Positions 55,427 to 64,000 of a stretch of 64,000 nt of DNA are shown here, one piece after another. The notes beneath the pieces are model-generated. The model was not told where the DNA came from. It did not search any database and was given only the letters and a program-made list of their open reading frames with translations. This DNA is from Microcella frigidaquae (GTDB lineage Bacteria; Actinomycetota; Actinomycetes; Actinomycetales; Microbacteriaceae), in contig NZ_JACHBS010000001.1 of assembly GCF_014200395.1 (NCBI RefSeq), positions 1,550,001 through 1,614,000 on the forward strand, in the 5' to 3' direction. The position numbers were made by a program, and so were the translations under genes. Within the stretch, counting starts at the first letter, position 1; the number at the start of each line of letters is the position of its first letter.

Positions 55427-56946
55427 ACCCGTCGCCCGCCCCACGCCCCCGCTTCCTCCTAACTCGGCGAGGGTTCCTCGGCGTCAGCATTGGCGCCGTC
55501 GCGACGGTCGCGCTGGCATCCTGCGCGCCGGCGGCGAACTGGGTGCAGCCCGACGGCGCCCAGGTCCAAGGCGCCGAGCGGCGCCGCGGCGGCACCGGGA
55601 AGGTCACCACCGCGACCCTCACCGCCGCCCCGACCGTGCTGGACCTAGCCGGGGCGACCGCGCCGACCTGGGCGTTCGGGTCTGTTCCGGCGCCCGTGAT
55701 CCGTCTCGGCGCCGGAGACACTCTGAAGGCCACCGTCCGGAACCAGCTCGAGGCGGACACCTCCGTGCACTGGCACGGGCTCGCGCTGCGCAACGACATG
55801 GACGGCGTCCCGCCGGTCACCCAGCAGCCCATCAAGGCCGGGGCCAGTTTCGACTACGAGTTCATCGCGCCCGATCCCGGCACCTACTGGTTCCACCCCC
55901 ACGTCGGCGTGCAGCTGGACCGTGGCCTGTACGGGGCGCTGATCGTCGAGGACCCCGCCGAGCCCGGCGGGTACGAGGACGAGTGGGTCATCATCCTCGA
56001 CGACTGGCTCGACGGCGTCACCGCCACCCCCGACGACGTCCTTGACGAGCTGTCCGCCGGGATGGGCGACATGGGCGGGATGGGCGACATGTTCATGCGG
56101 ATGGGCAACACCCTCATGGGCGCCACCTCCGACCTGCTCGGCGGCGACGCCGGCGACGTCTACTATCCCCTCTACCTCGTCAACGGGAAGCCCCCCGCCG
56201 ACCCGACCCAGTTCACCGGGCGGGCCGGCGAGAAGGTGCGGCTGCGGATCATCAACGTCGGCAGCGACACCGCGTTCCGCCTCGCCATCGGCGGTCACAC
56301 GCTCACCATCACCCATACCGACGGATTCCCCGTGGAACCGGTCGAAGTCGACAGCATCCTCATCGGCATGGGCGAACGCTACGACGCGATCATCACCCTG
56401 GATGACGGCGCGTTCCCCCTCATCGCTCAGGCCGAGGGCAAACGCGATCGCGGTTTCGCCGTCATCCGCACCGGCAGCACCGCGGCAGCACCGACGGCCG
56501 ATGTGAGCATCCCGGAGCTCACTAGCAGCCGGATCGGGACCGCACGGCTACTGACGGCAGAAAGCAGCGTTGCGCTGTCCCCACGGCAGCCTGATCGGAC
56601 CGTGGCGATCACTCTCACCGGAGATATGGCCGACTACGACTGGGGCATCGACGGGCGACGGTTTGACATGAATCAGCCCCTCGACGGCGCGCACGAGATC
56701 CGCGAAGGCGAACGCGTCCGGTTCACGATCACTAACGACACCGCGATGTGGCACCCATTCCATCTACACGGTCACACCTACCAGCACGAAGGCGGCGGCC
56801 CGCGGAAAGACACCTCGATCATCCTGCCCAAGCAGACCCTCACCGTCGACTTCGACGCTGACAACCCAGGCCTCTGGGTCGCCCACTGCCACAACATCTA
56901 CCACGCCGAGTCCGGCATGACGACGGTCATCGGATACCGGCAGTGA
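55423..56946 (+). CDS. Multicopper oxidase (Tat-exported lipoprotein)
   Basis: 507 aa. Twin-arginine signal TRRGFLGVSIGAV (Arg15-16) with a lipobox ending at Cys34 (ALASC). All four copper motifs are present: SVHWHGLALR, YWFHPHVGV, WHPFHLHGHTY and VAHCHNIYHAESGM. Oxidises Cu(I) to the less toxic Cu(II) outside the cell, as in CueO-like systems. Last member of the copper array. Confidence 0.93.
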   Translation: MNPSPAPRPRFLLTRRGFLGVSIGAVATVALASCAPAANWVQPDGAQVQGAERRRGGTGKVTTATLTAAPTVLDLAGATAPTWAFGSVPAPVIRLGAGDTLKATVRNQLEADTSVHWHGLALRNDMDGVPPVTQQPIKAGASFDYEFIAPDPGTYWFHPHVGVQLDRGLYGALIVEDPAEPGGYEDEWVIILDDWLDGVTATPDDVLDELSAGMGDMGGMGDMFMRMGNTLMGATSDLLGGDAGDVYYPLYLVNGKPPADPTQFTGRAGEKVRLRIINVGSDTAFRLAIGGHTLTITHTDGFPVEPVEVDSILIGMGERYDAIITLDDGAFPLIAQAEGKRDRGFAVIRTGSTAAAPTADVSIPELTSSRIGTARLLTAESSVALSPRQPDRTVAITLTGDMADYDWGIDGRRFDMNQPLDGAHEIREGERVRFTITNDTAMWHPFHLHGHTYQHEGGGPRKDTSIILPKQTLTVDFDADNPGLWVAHCHNIYHAESGMTTVIGYRQ

Positions 56947-57110
56947 CCAGCGACGTGGAGAACGAAGGAAGGCTCGCGGTCGGTACCGACGATAGCTCCG
57001 GAACCCACATCGCCTATCACCAACCCATCATGATCCTCGACGAGTTCGACGCGGTCTGCGGTATCGCTGCGACGGTCCTGCCTCGACCGTACGAGGCGAC
57101 GCGATCTTGA
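56943..57110 (+). CDS. Possible 55-aa protein coupled to the multicopper oxidase
   Basis: GTG 56943 overlaps the oxidase TGA (GTGA). The frame MTSDVENEGRLAVGTDDSSG goes on to a 55-residue acidic protein ending YEATRS with no recognisable domain. Only the coupling supports it; it may equally be chance. Confidence 0.3.
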   Translation: MTSDVENEGRLAVGTDDSSGTHIAYHQPIMILDEFDAVCGIAATVLPRPYEATRS

Positions 57111-57129
57111 CAACTCACGCCACGCTTCG

Positions 57130-57702
57130 ATGACACAACACTTAGGCGACTCCGCGGGCTGGAGACAGTCCTCCCGGCGCCTCGGCCCTAACCTCATCTT
57201 GCTTGCACACGACCTTGGCGTTTCTGTGTCTTTGCAGGAATGGACGCGCCGTCGACGGTTCTCACTTGCGGACGCGCGACCGCAGGCTGCTCTGGCATCT
57301 CGCATTGAATCGAGTGCGCCCGTTGTCTACTTCGCCGAGGTTGCGGACGCGCTTCGGTGGTTTCGGGGCGCGGACTCTTCAATCGCGTACACGTGGGCGC
57401 TCGAAGACGGTCGCGGCATCCATGTGGCGGAGAGCAGCTGGGCATTCCCGACGATCGTGATGGCCGAGCGGGATGCTCGGACCATCCAAGAGTTTGCCGA
57501 AGACCTGACGCTGCACTTCATCACGACGGAGGAGCGTCACACCTTGTGGAACGCGGAACGAGACAGAAGGCCAGTCCTGCATTCTCCCGAACCGTACTCC
57601 AACCGTGAAGATGCTCTCCGGGCAGCGACTGTGGCAGTGGGCCTACTACCCGTTGCGTCTGTCGCGGCCCATGCCATTGCCGCCGACGAGCAGCGACGCT
57701 GA
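57130..57702 (+). CDS. Unknown protein in a lower-GC stretch
   Basis: 190 aa. No recognised domain. Contains a mixed alpha/beta part (SIAYTWALEDGRGIHVAESS, FPTIVMAERDARTIQEFAED) and a final hydrophobic-Ala segment (AATVAVGLLPVASVAAHAIAA). Base composition is visibly less GC-rich than the copper array, a sign of a different origin. No SD is seen at ATG 57130, so a later start is possible. Confidence 0.45.
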   Translation: MTQHLGDSAGWRQSSRRLGPNLILLAHDLGVSVSLQEWTRRRRFSLADARPQAALASRIESSAPVVYFAEVADALRWFRGADSSIAYTWALEDGRGIHVAESSWAFPTIVMAERDARTIQEFAEDLTLHFITTEERHTLWNAERDRRPVLHSPEPYSNREDALRAATVAVGLLPVASVAAHAIAADEQRR

Positions 57703-57904
57703 GGAGTCCAACCGGAGCCCGCTCCAGGGTGCGCATCTCTCCTCTCGTCCCTCGAGCAGGGCGCGGGAAAAGGTTCCTGCTTGTGCAACGGTGAGCCCGG
57801 TGACCAGCCAAGATCCGTGTTCGCGATGGTGACCACCGGTAGCTAAGCTGCTCTTTTTGCGATCTCGGACGTCGCGACGCACCTCATGTCCGGAGGTCGT
57901 GCGA
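57703..57904. promoter_or_regulatory. Region upstream of the relaxase (possible oriT or regulatory site)
   Basis: About 200 bp without a supported gene. It holds a CTCTTTTTGC tract and small palindromes (AGCTAAGCT, CGTCGCGACG at 57870-57879). MobF relaxases often act on an oriT near their own gene, but no nic motif was recognised. Confidence 0.25.
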
Positions 57905-60900
57905 GTGACGATGTCGATGCGGGTGATGTCCGCCGGGGCGGCGTACCGCTACCTGTTGAAGTCGGTGGCCGTCGGCGATGGCAGCCGCGACATGACCGCT
58001 CCGCTGATCCGCTACTACACGGCCAAGGGTACCCCGCCCGGCCGGTGGTTCGGCTCCGGGGTGCCCGCACTCGGCATCCCGGGCACTCGTGTCGTCGAGG
58101 GCCAGGAGGTCACCGAGGAGCAACTGCGGCGCCTGCTCGGTGAGGGGCGCGACCCGCTGACCGGTGCCCCGCTCGGCCGGGCGCACCGCGACTTCGCCAC
58201 CGATGCAAACGGCGCCCGCCGTCGCGCCGTCGCGGGCTACGATCACACGTTCTCGCTGCCGAAGTCGCTGAGCGCCCTGTGGGCGGTCGCCGACGCCGGT
58301 ACCCAGGCGCTGATCGCGACCGCCCATCACGAGACTATCCGCGACATGCTCGCCATCATCGAGCGCGACATCGCGGCGACCAGGACGGGGTCGAAAGGTC
58401 CCGACGGCGCGGCAGCACAGATCCCGGTGCGCGGCGTCGTGGCGACCGCCTTCGACCACTACGAATCCCGCGCCTCCGACCCCCACCTGCATACCCACGT
58501 TGTGATCGCCAACCGGGCGCAGGGTCCAGACGGACGGTGGCGTACCCTCGATGGCCGACCGATCCACGCTGCCGTGGTTGCGCTGTCGGAGACCTACACC
58601 GGCATGCTCATGGACCGGGTGCACCGCGAGCTCGGGGCGGTGTGGGAGCAGCGGGACCGGGGCGAGCGGCGAACTCCGGCCTGGGAGATCAAGGGGGTCC
58701 CGGAGGAGCTGATCGCGGAGTTCTCCTCCCGATCGCACGACATCGACGCCGAGCACGAGCGCCTGATCGCCGCCTACAAGGCCGAACACGGCCGCCGCCC
58801 GTCCCGGCAGACCATCATCCGGCTGCGGCAGCAGGCGACCATCAGCACGCGGCCGTCCAAGACCCTGCACTCGCTGGCCGAGCTGACCCGGCAGTGGCGT
58901 ACCCGCGCGACCAGCATCCTCGGACGCGACGCGACCAGGTGGGCGGTGGGCCTCGCCGGCGCACCTCACCCGGTGCGCACGCTGCGTGCCGACGACTGGA
59001 CCACGGTCGATATCAACACCGTCGCCCGTGCGGTGCTCCAGGCTGTGGGCGAGAAGCGGTCGACCTGGCGGCGGTGGAACCTCATTGCCGAGGCGGCCCG
59101 GCAGATCGTCGAGCACCGCTTCGCCTCAGCCCTCGATCGCGATGCGGTGCTGCAGCGGGTCGCCGATGCCGCCGAGGCCGGCTCGCTCCGGCTCACCCCG
59201 CCCGAGCTGGCCCCGACTCCGCCGGCGTTCATCCGGCCGGACGGGTCGAGCATGTTCCGCCCTGTCGGATCGGTCGTGTTCAGCAGCGAGCGGATGCTCG
59301 GCGCCGAGGAGACGCTGCTGCGCGCCTCCCGCACCCGCGGCGGACCGATCCTGACCGAGGCGGCGATCCTGCGTGCCGCACGCCGCCGCGACGAGCGCGG
59401 TCGCCGTCTGGCCGACGACCAGCTCACCGCCTTGGCCCGCATCGGGGGCTCCGGCCTTGTGTTGGACCTGCTGGTCGGCCCGGCCGGGACCGGCAAGACG
59501 ACCATGCTCTCGGCGTTGCGCCGCGCCTGGGAACAGGTGCACGGCCGCGGCTCGGTGATGGGCCTCGCCCCCACCGCGGCGGCGGCCGATGTGCTCGGGC
59601 AGGAGCTGGGGGTGACGGCTGAGAACACGATCAAGTTCCTCTACGAGACCGACCAGGCCACGGACCGCCGTGCCGAGCTCGAGGCGCTGACTCGGCTGCT
59701 GCGCGGGGTGAGCGCGGTCGGCGGCCCGGCCGACGTCTGGGAGGCGAGGCTGCGGGCGGCATCCCCGCGGGTCGCGGACGCGGCGAAGAAGGCCGGGCTG
59801 CTGGATCCCGGCCGCAGCTCCAAGTCGCTCGAGCGCATGATCCGCAACCGCCTGGACACGCTCCGCAACCGGATCGGCCAGTGGCAGCTCCAGCCGGGGC
59901 AGCTGCTCATCGTCGACGAGGCTGCGATGGTCGGAACCTTCGCGCTGGAACGGCTCGCTCTCGAGGTGCACCGGGCGCGTGCGAAGCTGCTGCTGGTCGG
60001 TGACGCCGCGCAGATGCAGCCCATCGACTCCGGCGGCGCGTTCGGCATGCTCGCTAACGAGCGCGACGACACACCTACGCTCGTGGACGTGCGACGGTTT
60101 GCCGCCGAATGGGAGCGGGACGCCTCGCTGCGACTCCGCCTGGGTGATGAAGCCGTGTTGCAGGACTACGCCGAGCACGATCGGATCGTCTCCGGCGGCT
60201 ACGAGCAGATGGTCGAGGCGGCCTATGCCGCCTGGCGTGCGGACGTGGCAGCCGGACGCCGCTCGATCCTCGTCACCGAGACCCTGCAGGCGGTCACCGA
60301 GCTCAACGAGCGCGCTCGCTACGATCGCGTCACCGCAGGCAAGGTCACCGCTGGCGGGCTGCGGCTGCACGACGGCACCACGGTCGGCGCCGGCGATCTC
60401 ATCATCACCCGCAAGATCGAGCGTCGCCTGACCACCGGCCGTGGCTGGGTGAAGAACAACGACAGATGGGTCGTCACCGCGACCCATCTCGACGGCTCCC
60501 TCACGGCCCGCCGCACCACCCGCCGCAGAGTCGGCTGGGTGCGGCTGCCGGCCTGGTATGTGGCCGCGCACGTCGACCTCGGCTACGCCGTCACCGTGCA
60601 GCGCGCCCAGGGGCTCACCGTCGACACCTCGCACGCGCTGGTCGCCTCTCAGGCCATGACCCGTGAGGCGCTCTACGTCGCCCTCACCCGCGGCCAGCAT
60701 GCCAACATCGCCTACGTCGCCGTCGACGAGGCCCACCTCGAGGAGCACCAGCGCCGCCCGGAGCACGTCATGCCCGACGCTCTGGCGGTGCTGAACCGGA
60801 TCCTGCACAACACCGGCGCCGAGCTGTCCGCCAGGGATACGCTCGCCGCCGAACACGAGCGGTGGGCCGGGATCGCCCAGCTCGCGGCCGAGTACGACAC

Positions 60901-61579
60901 CATCGACGCCGACGCCGGCCGCCACCGCTGGGTCGCACTCTTGACCGCATCCGGGTTGACCGAGCAGCAGCTCGATGACGTCCTGGCCTCCGACTCGGCC
61001 GGGCCGCTGTTCGCCGAGTTCCGCCGTGCCGAAGCCGATCGCGTCGATCTCGCCGCCGCCCTGCCCGTCCTCGTCGCCCAGCGATCGCTCTATGACGTGG
61101 AGGACATCGGTGCGGTCCTGCTGCACCGCTTCACCAACAGTGAGCTGCCGCGCGCCAAGGGCGTTCCGCGTCTCATCGCCGGTCTCATCCCCGAAGCCGC
61201 CGTCCCGGCTGACGACGCCACCCGGGCGGCGCTGACCGAGCGTGCCAGGCTAATCACGAAACGGGCGCGCTCCCTCGCCGAGACCGCCATCACGACCCGA
61301 CAGCCCTGGACTACACAGCTCGGCCCCGCACCCGACGACCCGACCCGACGTGAGGCGTGGCTGCGCTTGGCGACGACCGTCGCCGCCTACCGCGACCGGC
61401 ACAGTGTCACCGACTCGGTTCCGCTCGGAAGCGAGACGCCGGAGGACTGGCCACGCACCCGGGACCGTGACCTCGCCCGCCGGGCCTTGACCCGCGCCGC
61501 CCAGCTCACCGCCGAGGCGCATGCCCGGTCCGAGCGGGACGCTCCGACCCTGGCTGGCCTCGCCGCGTCGGCCCTCTGA
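57905..61579 (+). CDS. MobF-family relaxase with helicase domain
   Basis: 1224 aa. N-terminal TrwC-type relaxase: MSMRVMSAGAAYRYLLKSVA, RYYTAKGTPPGRWFGSG, DHTFSLPKSLSALWAVAD and the three-His metal motif SDPHLHTHVVIANRAQ. The C-terminal RecD/SF1 helicase has Walker A GPAGTGKTTM, Walker B LIVDEAAMV, GDAAQMQPID and VQRAQGLTVDTSHALVAS. Nicks DNA at oriT and unwinds the transferred strand. GTG 57905 is preceded by GGAGG at 8 nt. Marks the island as part of a conjugative or mobilizable element. Confidence 0.94.
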   Translation: MTMSMRVMSAGAAYRYLLKSVAVGDGSRDMTAPLIRYYTAKGTPPGRWFGSGVPALGIPGTRVVEGQEVTEEQLRRLLGEGRDPLTGAPLGRAHRDFATDANGARRRAVAGYDHTFSLPKSLSALWAVADAGTQALIATAHHETIRDMLAIIERDIAATRTGSKGPDGAAAQIPVRGVVATAFDHYESRASDPHLHTHVVIANRAQGPDGRWRTLDGRPIHAAVVALSETYTGMLMDRVHRELGAVWEQRDRGERRTPAWEIKGVPEELIAEFSSRSHDIDAEHERLIAAYKAEHGRRPSRQTIIRLRQQATISTRPSKTLHSLAELTRQWRTRATSILGRDATRWAVGLAGAPHPVRTLRADDWTTVDINTVARAVLQAVGEKRSTWRRWNLIAEAARQIVEHRFASALDRDAVLQRVADAAEAGSLRLTPPELAPTPPAFIRPDGSSMFRPVGSVVFSSERMLGAEETLLRASRTRGGPILTEAAILRAARRRDERGRRLADDQLTALARIGGSGLVLDLLVGPAGTGKTTMLSALRRAWEQVHGRGSVMGLAPTAAAADVLGQELGVTAENTIKFLYETDQATDRRAELEALTRLLRGVSAVGGPADVWEARLRAASPRVADAAKKAGLLDPGRSSKSLERMIRNRLDTLRNRIGQWQLQPGQLLIVDEAAMVGTFALERLALEVHRARAKLLLVGDAAQMQPIDSGGAFGMLANERDDTPTLVDVRRFAAEWERDASLRLRLGDEAVLQDYAEHDRIVSGGYEQMVEAAYAAWRADVAAGRRSILVTETLQAVTELNERARYDRVTAGKVTAGGLRLHDGTTVGAGDLIITRKIERRLTTGRGWVKNNDRWVVTATHLDGSLTARRTTRRRVGWVRLPAWYVAAHVDLGYAVTVQRAQGLTVDTSHALVASQAMTREALYVALTRGQHANIAYVAVDEAHLEEHQRRPEHVMPDALAVLNRILHNTGAELSARDTLAAEHERWAGIAQLAAEYDTIDADAGRHRWVALLTASGLTEQQLDDVLASDSAGPLFAEFRRAEADRVDLAAALPVLVAQRSLYDVEDIGAVLLHRFTNSELPRAKGVPRLIAGLIPEAAVPADDATRAALTERARLITKRARSLAETAITTRQPWTTQLGPAPDDPTRREAWLRLATTVAAYRDRHSVTDSVPLGSETPEDWPRTRDRDLARRALTRAAQLTAEAHARSERDAPTLAGLAASAL

Positions 61580-61611
61580 CAGTTGCCCACAGGCACTCCC
61601 TCGCGCCGAAG

Positions 61612-61620
61612 TTATCCACA
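61612..61620 (+). other. Perfect DnaA-box consensus TTATCCACA
   Basis: TTATCCACA occurs 33 bp after the relaxase stop, with a second, looser TTGCCCACA at 61583-61591. Such boxes can be part of plasmid or element replication, but one perfect 9-mer can arise by chance. Confidence 0.3.
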
Positions 61621-61694
61621 GCACGCGGGCGACAGCGCCGCCGCCGACGCCTACCGTGAGGGAGGCCAGCCACAAACCCGAGAGGAGCCGTCCG

Positions 61695-62156
61695 ATGATC
61701 ATCGCCGTCCTGATCCTGATCTACTTGTTCCTCCGGCTCGTTCCCCCGGTCGCATGGTTCTGTCAGACCTTCTTCCCGAGCAACATCGTGCTCAACCACT
61801 TCCGCCAGCGCGACCGCCTGAGGTGGGGCGTGCCCGTCGGGCTCGCCGGGGTCGCCGTCTACTACCCTCTCTTCTTGATCCTGTCCGCCGAGAACCAGCA
61901 GTGGGGCTGGCTGGACTGGCTACGCATCCTGCTCGGCATGTTCTCGGTGATCAGCCTGGCCAAGTTCGCCCTCTTCGTCCCGTTCAGCATCGTGCTCCTG
62001 GTCGGCCACAGCGTCCGCGAGGCGATCCTGATGTGGCGGGTCCGTCGCCAATGGCGCCGCGAGGCGAAGGCCGCCGGCAACCCGACACCGGACTACACCG
62101 CCGAGCAGCGGGAGCAGCTGCGCGCCTCGGCCCGGCAGGCCCTCGCCACCCGCTGA
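61695..62156 (+). CDS. Membrane protein of the transfer module, unknown
   Basis: 153 aa with three hydrophobic segments (IIAVLILIYLFLRLVPPVAW, VGLAGVAVYYPLFLILSA, FSVISLAKFALFVPFSIVLL) and a basic cytoplasmic tail (RQWRREAKAAG). SD AGAGGAG upstream of ATG. Similar small genes often follow MobF relaxases in actinobacterial elements; the role is unknown. Confidence 0.65.
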   Translation: MIIAVLILIYLFLRLVPPVAWFCQTFFPSNIVLNHFRQRDRLRWGVPVGLAGVAVYYPLFLILSAENQQWGWLDWLRILLGMFSVISLAKFALFVPFSIVLLVGHSVREAILMWRVRRQWRREAKAAGNPTPDYTAEQREQLRASARQALATR

Positions 62157-62246
62157 ACCGCCCCCAGCATGCCGAGTTCCTGAGCGGCTGATCCGCGCCC
62201 GAGGCGCGGCGGGCACTTGTGTCGCACACGACACGGGAGCCCCTCC

Positions 62247-62786
62247 ATGTCCGCCACCCACCCGGCACCGTTCGGCCGCACGGCGCGCAGCGCGGATGAG
62301 ATCCTCGCCGATGCGCGCGCCGCCACGGATTTCTGGGCCGGCCTCGAGCACCTCGACGCCGCTCGGCGAAACGCCATCCTCCGCGAAGCCGAACCCTCCC
62401 GGCAGATCGACGTTCCGATGAGTTCGCCGCCGCCGGCCGCAGCCCTGCTGCCGCCGCCGCGGCTGGGCCGACAAGAGCACGCCCGAGAGCACGCCCTGGA
62501 GCGCCGCCGGCTGCAGCTCTGGCTCGAGCGCGCCACGCACCCCACCCACCAGCTGCTGAGCCGCCTGCGCGCGGAGCGTGATGCCATCCGCACCGAGGCC
62601 AGCGAACCCCGGCGGCCGCGGGTCCGCTACGTGCGCGGCGAGATCAATCCCGTCGGCATGAGCTACCAGCGGGCGCCGGACATCGCGATCGCCTGCCTCG
62701 ATCGCGAAGCCGAGCTCGCGGGCGAGCCTATGGCGACCCGCGCCCGCGTCGTCGACGGACTCCCCGCGCTGGGCCTCGGGAGCTGA
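62247..62786 (+). CDS. Hypothetical protein of the transfer module
   Basis: 179 aa, Arg/Ala/Glu-rich and likely helical (QEHAREHALERRRLQLWLER). No domain recognised. ATG 62247 follows CGGGAGC; an ATG at 62217 in the same frame has no RBS. Two genes downstream of the relaxase, same strand. Confidence 0.55.
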   Translation: MSATHPAPFGRTARSADEILADARAATDFWAGLEHLDAARRNAILREAEPSRQIDVPMSSPPPAAALLPPPRLGRQEHAREHALERRRLQLWLERATHPTHQLLSRLRAERDAIRTEASEPRRPRVRYVRGEINPVGMSYQRAPDIAIACLDREAELAGEPMATRARVVDGLPALGLGS

Positions 62787-63002
62787 ACCGGACGACGCCC
62801 GCCGCGTGGCCATGCGCGAGCCGGCGTTAAGGCAGGGGCGCCGACACACGGGCCTGCTTCCAGCCGCTCTTCCAGGCGCCGGGAGGCGCCCGCCAGGGCA
62901 GAGGACGGCTGCGACCCTCGGGTGCTGCGGCGGCGCTCGACAAGGAACCGCGTTGTCGAGACGTCATGATCCATCGTGACATGGTGGCTGCGCGCCGCAT
63001 GC

Positions 63003-63043
63003 AGCACTGCTGCCCGCACCCCAACGGCGCGGGCAGCAGTGCT
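63003..63043 (-). terminator. Long hairpin after the surface-protein gene
   Basis: AGCACTGCTGCCCGC (63003-63017) pairs perfectly over 15 bp with 63029-63043. It lies 18 bp beyond the stop of the minus-strand gene. No T run, so activity is uncertain. The rest of 62787-63060 shows no gene. Confidence 0.6.
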
Positions 63044-63060
63044 GTTGCGTTACCAGGTGC

Positions 63061-64000
63061 TCAGGGTGTGTCGGAGGAGCCGAGGTCAAGCCCGTCGATG
63101 TCCTCCAAGCCGCCGTACTCGAGGTCCTCCTCGCGGACGTAGCCGTTGCGCTCACGGAGGATCGCCAGACGTCGACCGAAGACGAGAGCGGCGGCGCCAG
63201 CGAGCAGGAACACGCCGCCGGCGATCCCCACCGGCCAGATCCAGTCGCCGGTCCCGGTGTAGGCCAGCTTGTCGGTCGGCGGCTGCGGCGGGGGCGGCGC
63301 GGGGACATCGGTCACCGTCGTCGTCTCGCCGGGTGCTCCGCACAGGCCGCGGCTGAGGATCTCGCCTTCGGAGTCGCGGACGGTCTCGATCCAGTAGTAG
63401 GTGCCGACGTGCTCGAACACGACCGGCTCGGAGAGGTAGTCGCCAGGCCCGTCGAGCGGGATCGGCTCGCCGGCGTAGACGAGCTCCTCCGCCGTGCAGA
63501 CCGGGGCGTCGCCGTGCTGCCGGTACGCCTCGAACGCCATGGTGGCTCCCTCCGGCACCGTGCCGGAGACGATCGCGGTGTCGGTGGCCGGTTCGCCGAG
63601 CACCACGGTCGGGGTCGCGAGGGTCGTCACCGTCAGCTCCACGGGCTGCTCGGTCACCACGGTCGTCTCCCCGGGCGCCCCGCAGCTGCCCTCGACGAGC
63701 ACCTCGCCGTCGGCGTCGTAGAGCGTCTCGATCCAGTGGACGCTGCCCGCCGCATCGACGCTTGTCGACCCGGACCTGTAGACGCCCGGCTGGGTGACCG
63801 GGATCGGGTCGGAGACGTAGAACGCCTCCTCGCAGACCGCCGCCTCGCCGTCGGGCACCGGGCCGTAAGCACGGAACACCAGCGTCGCGCCGTCCGGGAT
63901 CGTGCCCTGCACGAGCGCCATGTCGTCGAACGGCTCACCGACCAGCGCGGCCGGGGTGGCCTGCGTGATGACCGTCGGCGGTGTCGCCGGCGGGGTGGCC
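63061..64000 (-). CDS. Sortase-anchored repeat surface protein, 5' end beyond window
   Basis: At least 313 residues are visible; the frame stays open to the right edge. Two copies of a domain of about 105 aa (unit 1 TIPDGATLVFRAYGPVPDGE, unit 2 TVPEGATMAFEAYRQHGDAP; both end SCGAPGET or LCGAPGET with two Cys each). It then has a Pro-rich linker, the sorting signal LAYTG, a transmembrane helix (VGIAGGVFLLAGAAALVFG) and a basic stretch. LAxTG signals are used by class E sortases. Probably an adhesin exposed on the donor cell. Further repeats are likely upstream. Confidence 0.85.
   Translation of the reverse strand, partial: ATPPATPPTVITQATPAALVGEPFDDMALVQGTIPDGATLVFRAYGPVPDGEAAVCEEAFYVSDPIPVTQPGVYRSGSTSVDAAGSVHWIETLYDADGEVLVEGSCGAPGETTVVTEQPVELTVTTLATPTVVLGEPATDTAIVSGTVPEGATMAFEAYRQHGDAPVCTAEELVYAGEPIPLDGPGDYLSEPVVFEHVGTYYWIETVRDSEGEILSRGLCGAPGETTTVTDVPAPPPPQPPTDKLAYTGTGDWIWPVGIAGGVFLLAGAAALVFGRRLAILRERNGYVREEDLEYGGLEDIDGLDLGSSDTP

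Overview
The window is a high-GC actinobacterial chromosome segment. Gene order in the first 29 kb (murJ-DUF6049-pcnA, rpsF-ssb-rpsR-rplI-dnaB), many leaderless genes with a TANNNT box 6-7 nt before the start codon, and the protein sequences all fit a member of the Microbacteriaceae. This assignment is inference from gene order and style, not from a marker comparison.

Core part (1-29.1 kb). In order: lipid II flippase MurJ (cut by the left edge) and a DUF6049 secreted protein, divergent from CCA tRNA nucleotidyltransferase; the S6-SSB-S18-L9 operon and replicative helicase DnaB; small membrane proteins; adenylosuccinate lyase with a low-molecular-weight tyrosine phosphatase; a WXG100-like protein coupled to a GxSxG hydrolase; an HisC-type aminotransferase; a three-gene 2-oxoacid dehydrogenase operon (E1 alpha, E1 beta, E2); a zinc uptake operon znuACB-zur with a Zur-like operator; zinc-free L28-L33-S14; HU; a CopD/CtaG fusion; a Pif1-like helicase; and a His/Met-tailed membrane protein.

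Junction (29.1-32.5 kb). An IS481-family element holds a transposase gene broken twice: by an in-frame TAA and by a 1,410-bp IS256-family element flanked by an 8-bp target duplication (CCTTCGCC). Two more copies of the IS481 end sit just outside it. On its right the IS has removed the 5' part of an MmyB-type regulator gene, followed by an SDR and a quinone-oxidoreductase-like gene.

Accessory island (34.2-57 kb). Two CsoR-type operators (34751-34770 and 36728-36747) mark a long same-strand array: CsoR, a copper chaperone, CopA, a His-rich YHS protein, a PD-(D/E)XK-like protein, a DUF6153-like protein, a DUF305 lipoprotein, a 32-aa membrane peptide, an F510_1955-type lipoprotein, phosphoketolase, a second P1B-ATPase with a CPD motif, a HAD-GH65 fusion, an ABC1/AarF kinase, an archaeal-type (type II) GAPDH, a DUF2933 protein, an EamA transporter and a multicopper oxidase. 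Acetate kinase and a small P-loop NTPase lie between the operators. Copper efflux and oxidation are thus linked with an ATP-yielding phosphoketolase/acetate kinase shunt and an alternative GAPDH, a possible bypass of copper-poisoned glycolysis. This is the most interesting hypothesis in the window.

Transfer module (57-64 kb). A lower-GC stretch of unknown genes precedes a MobF relaxase-helicase, two small unknown genes and a repeat-containing LAYTG surface protein that runs off the right edge. The island is probably part of an integrative conjugative or mobilizable element. No rRNA, tRNA or CRISPR was seen.
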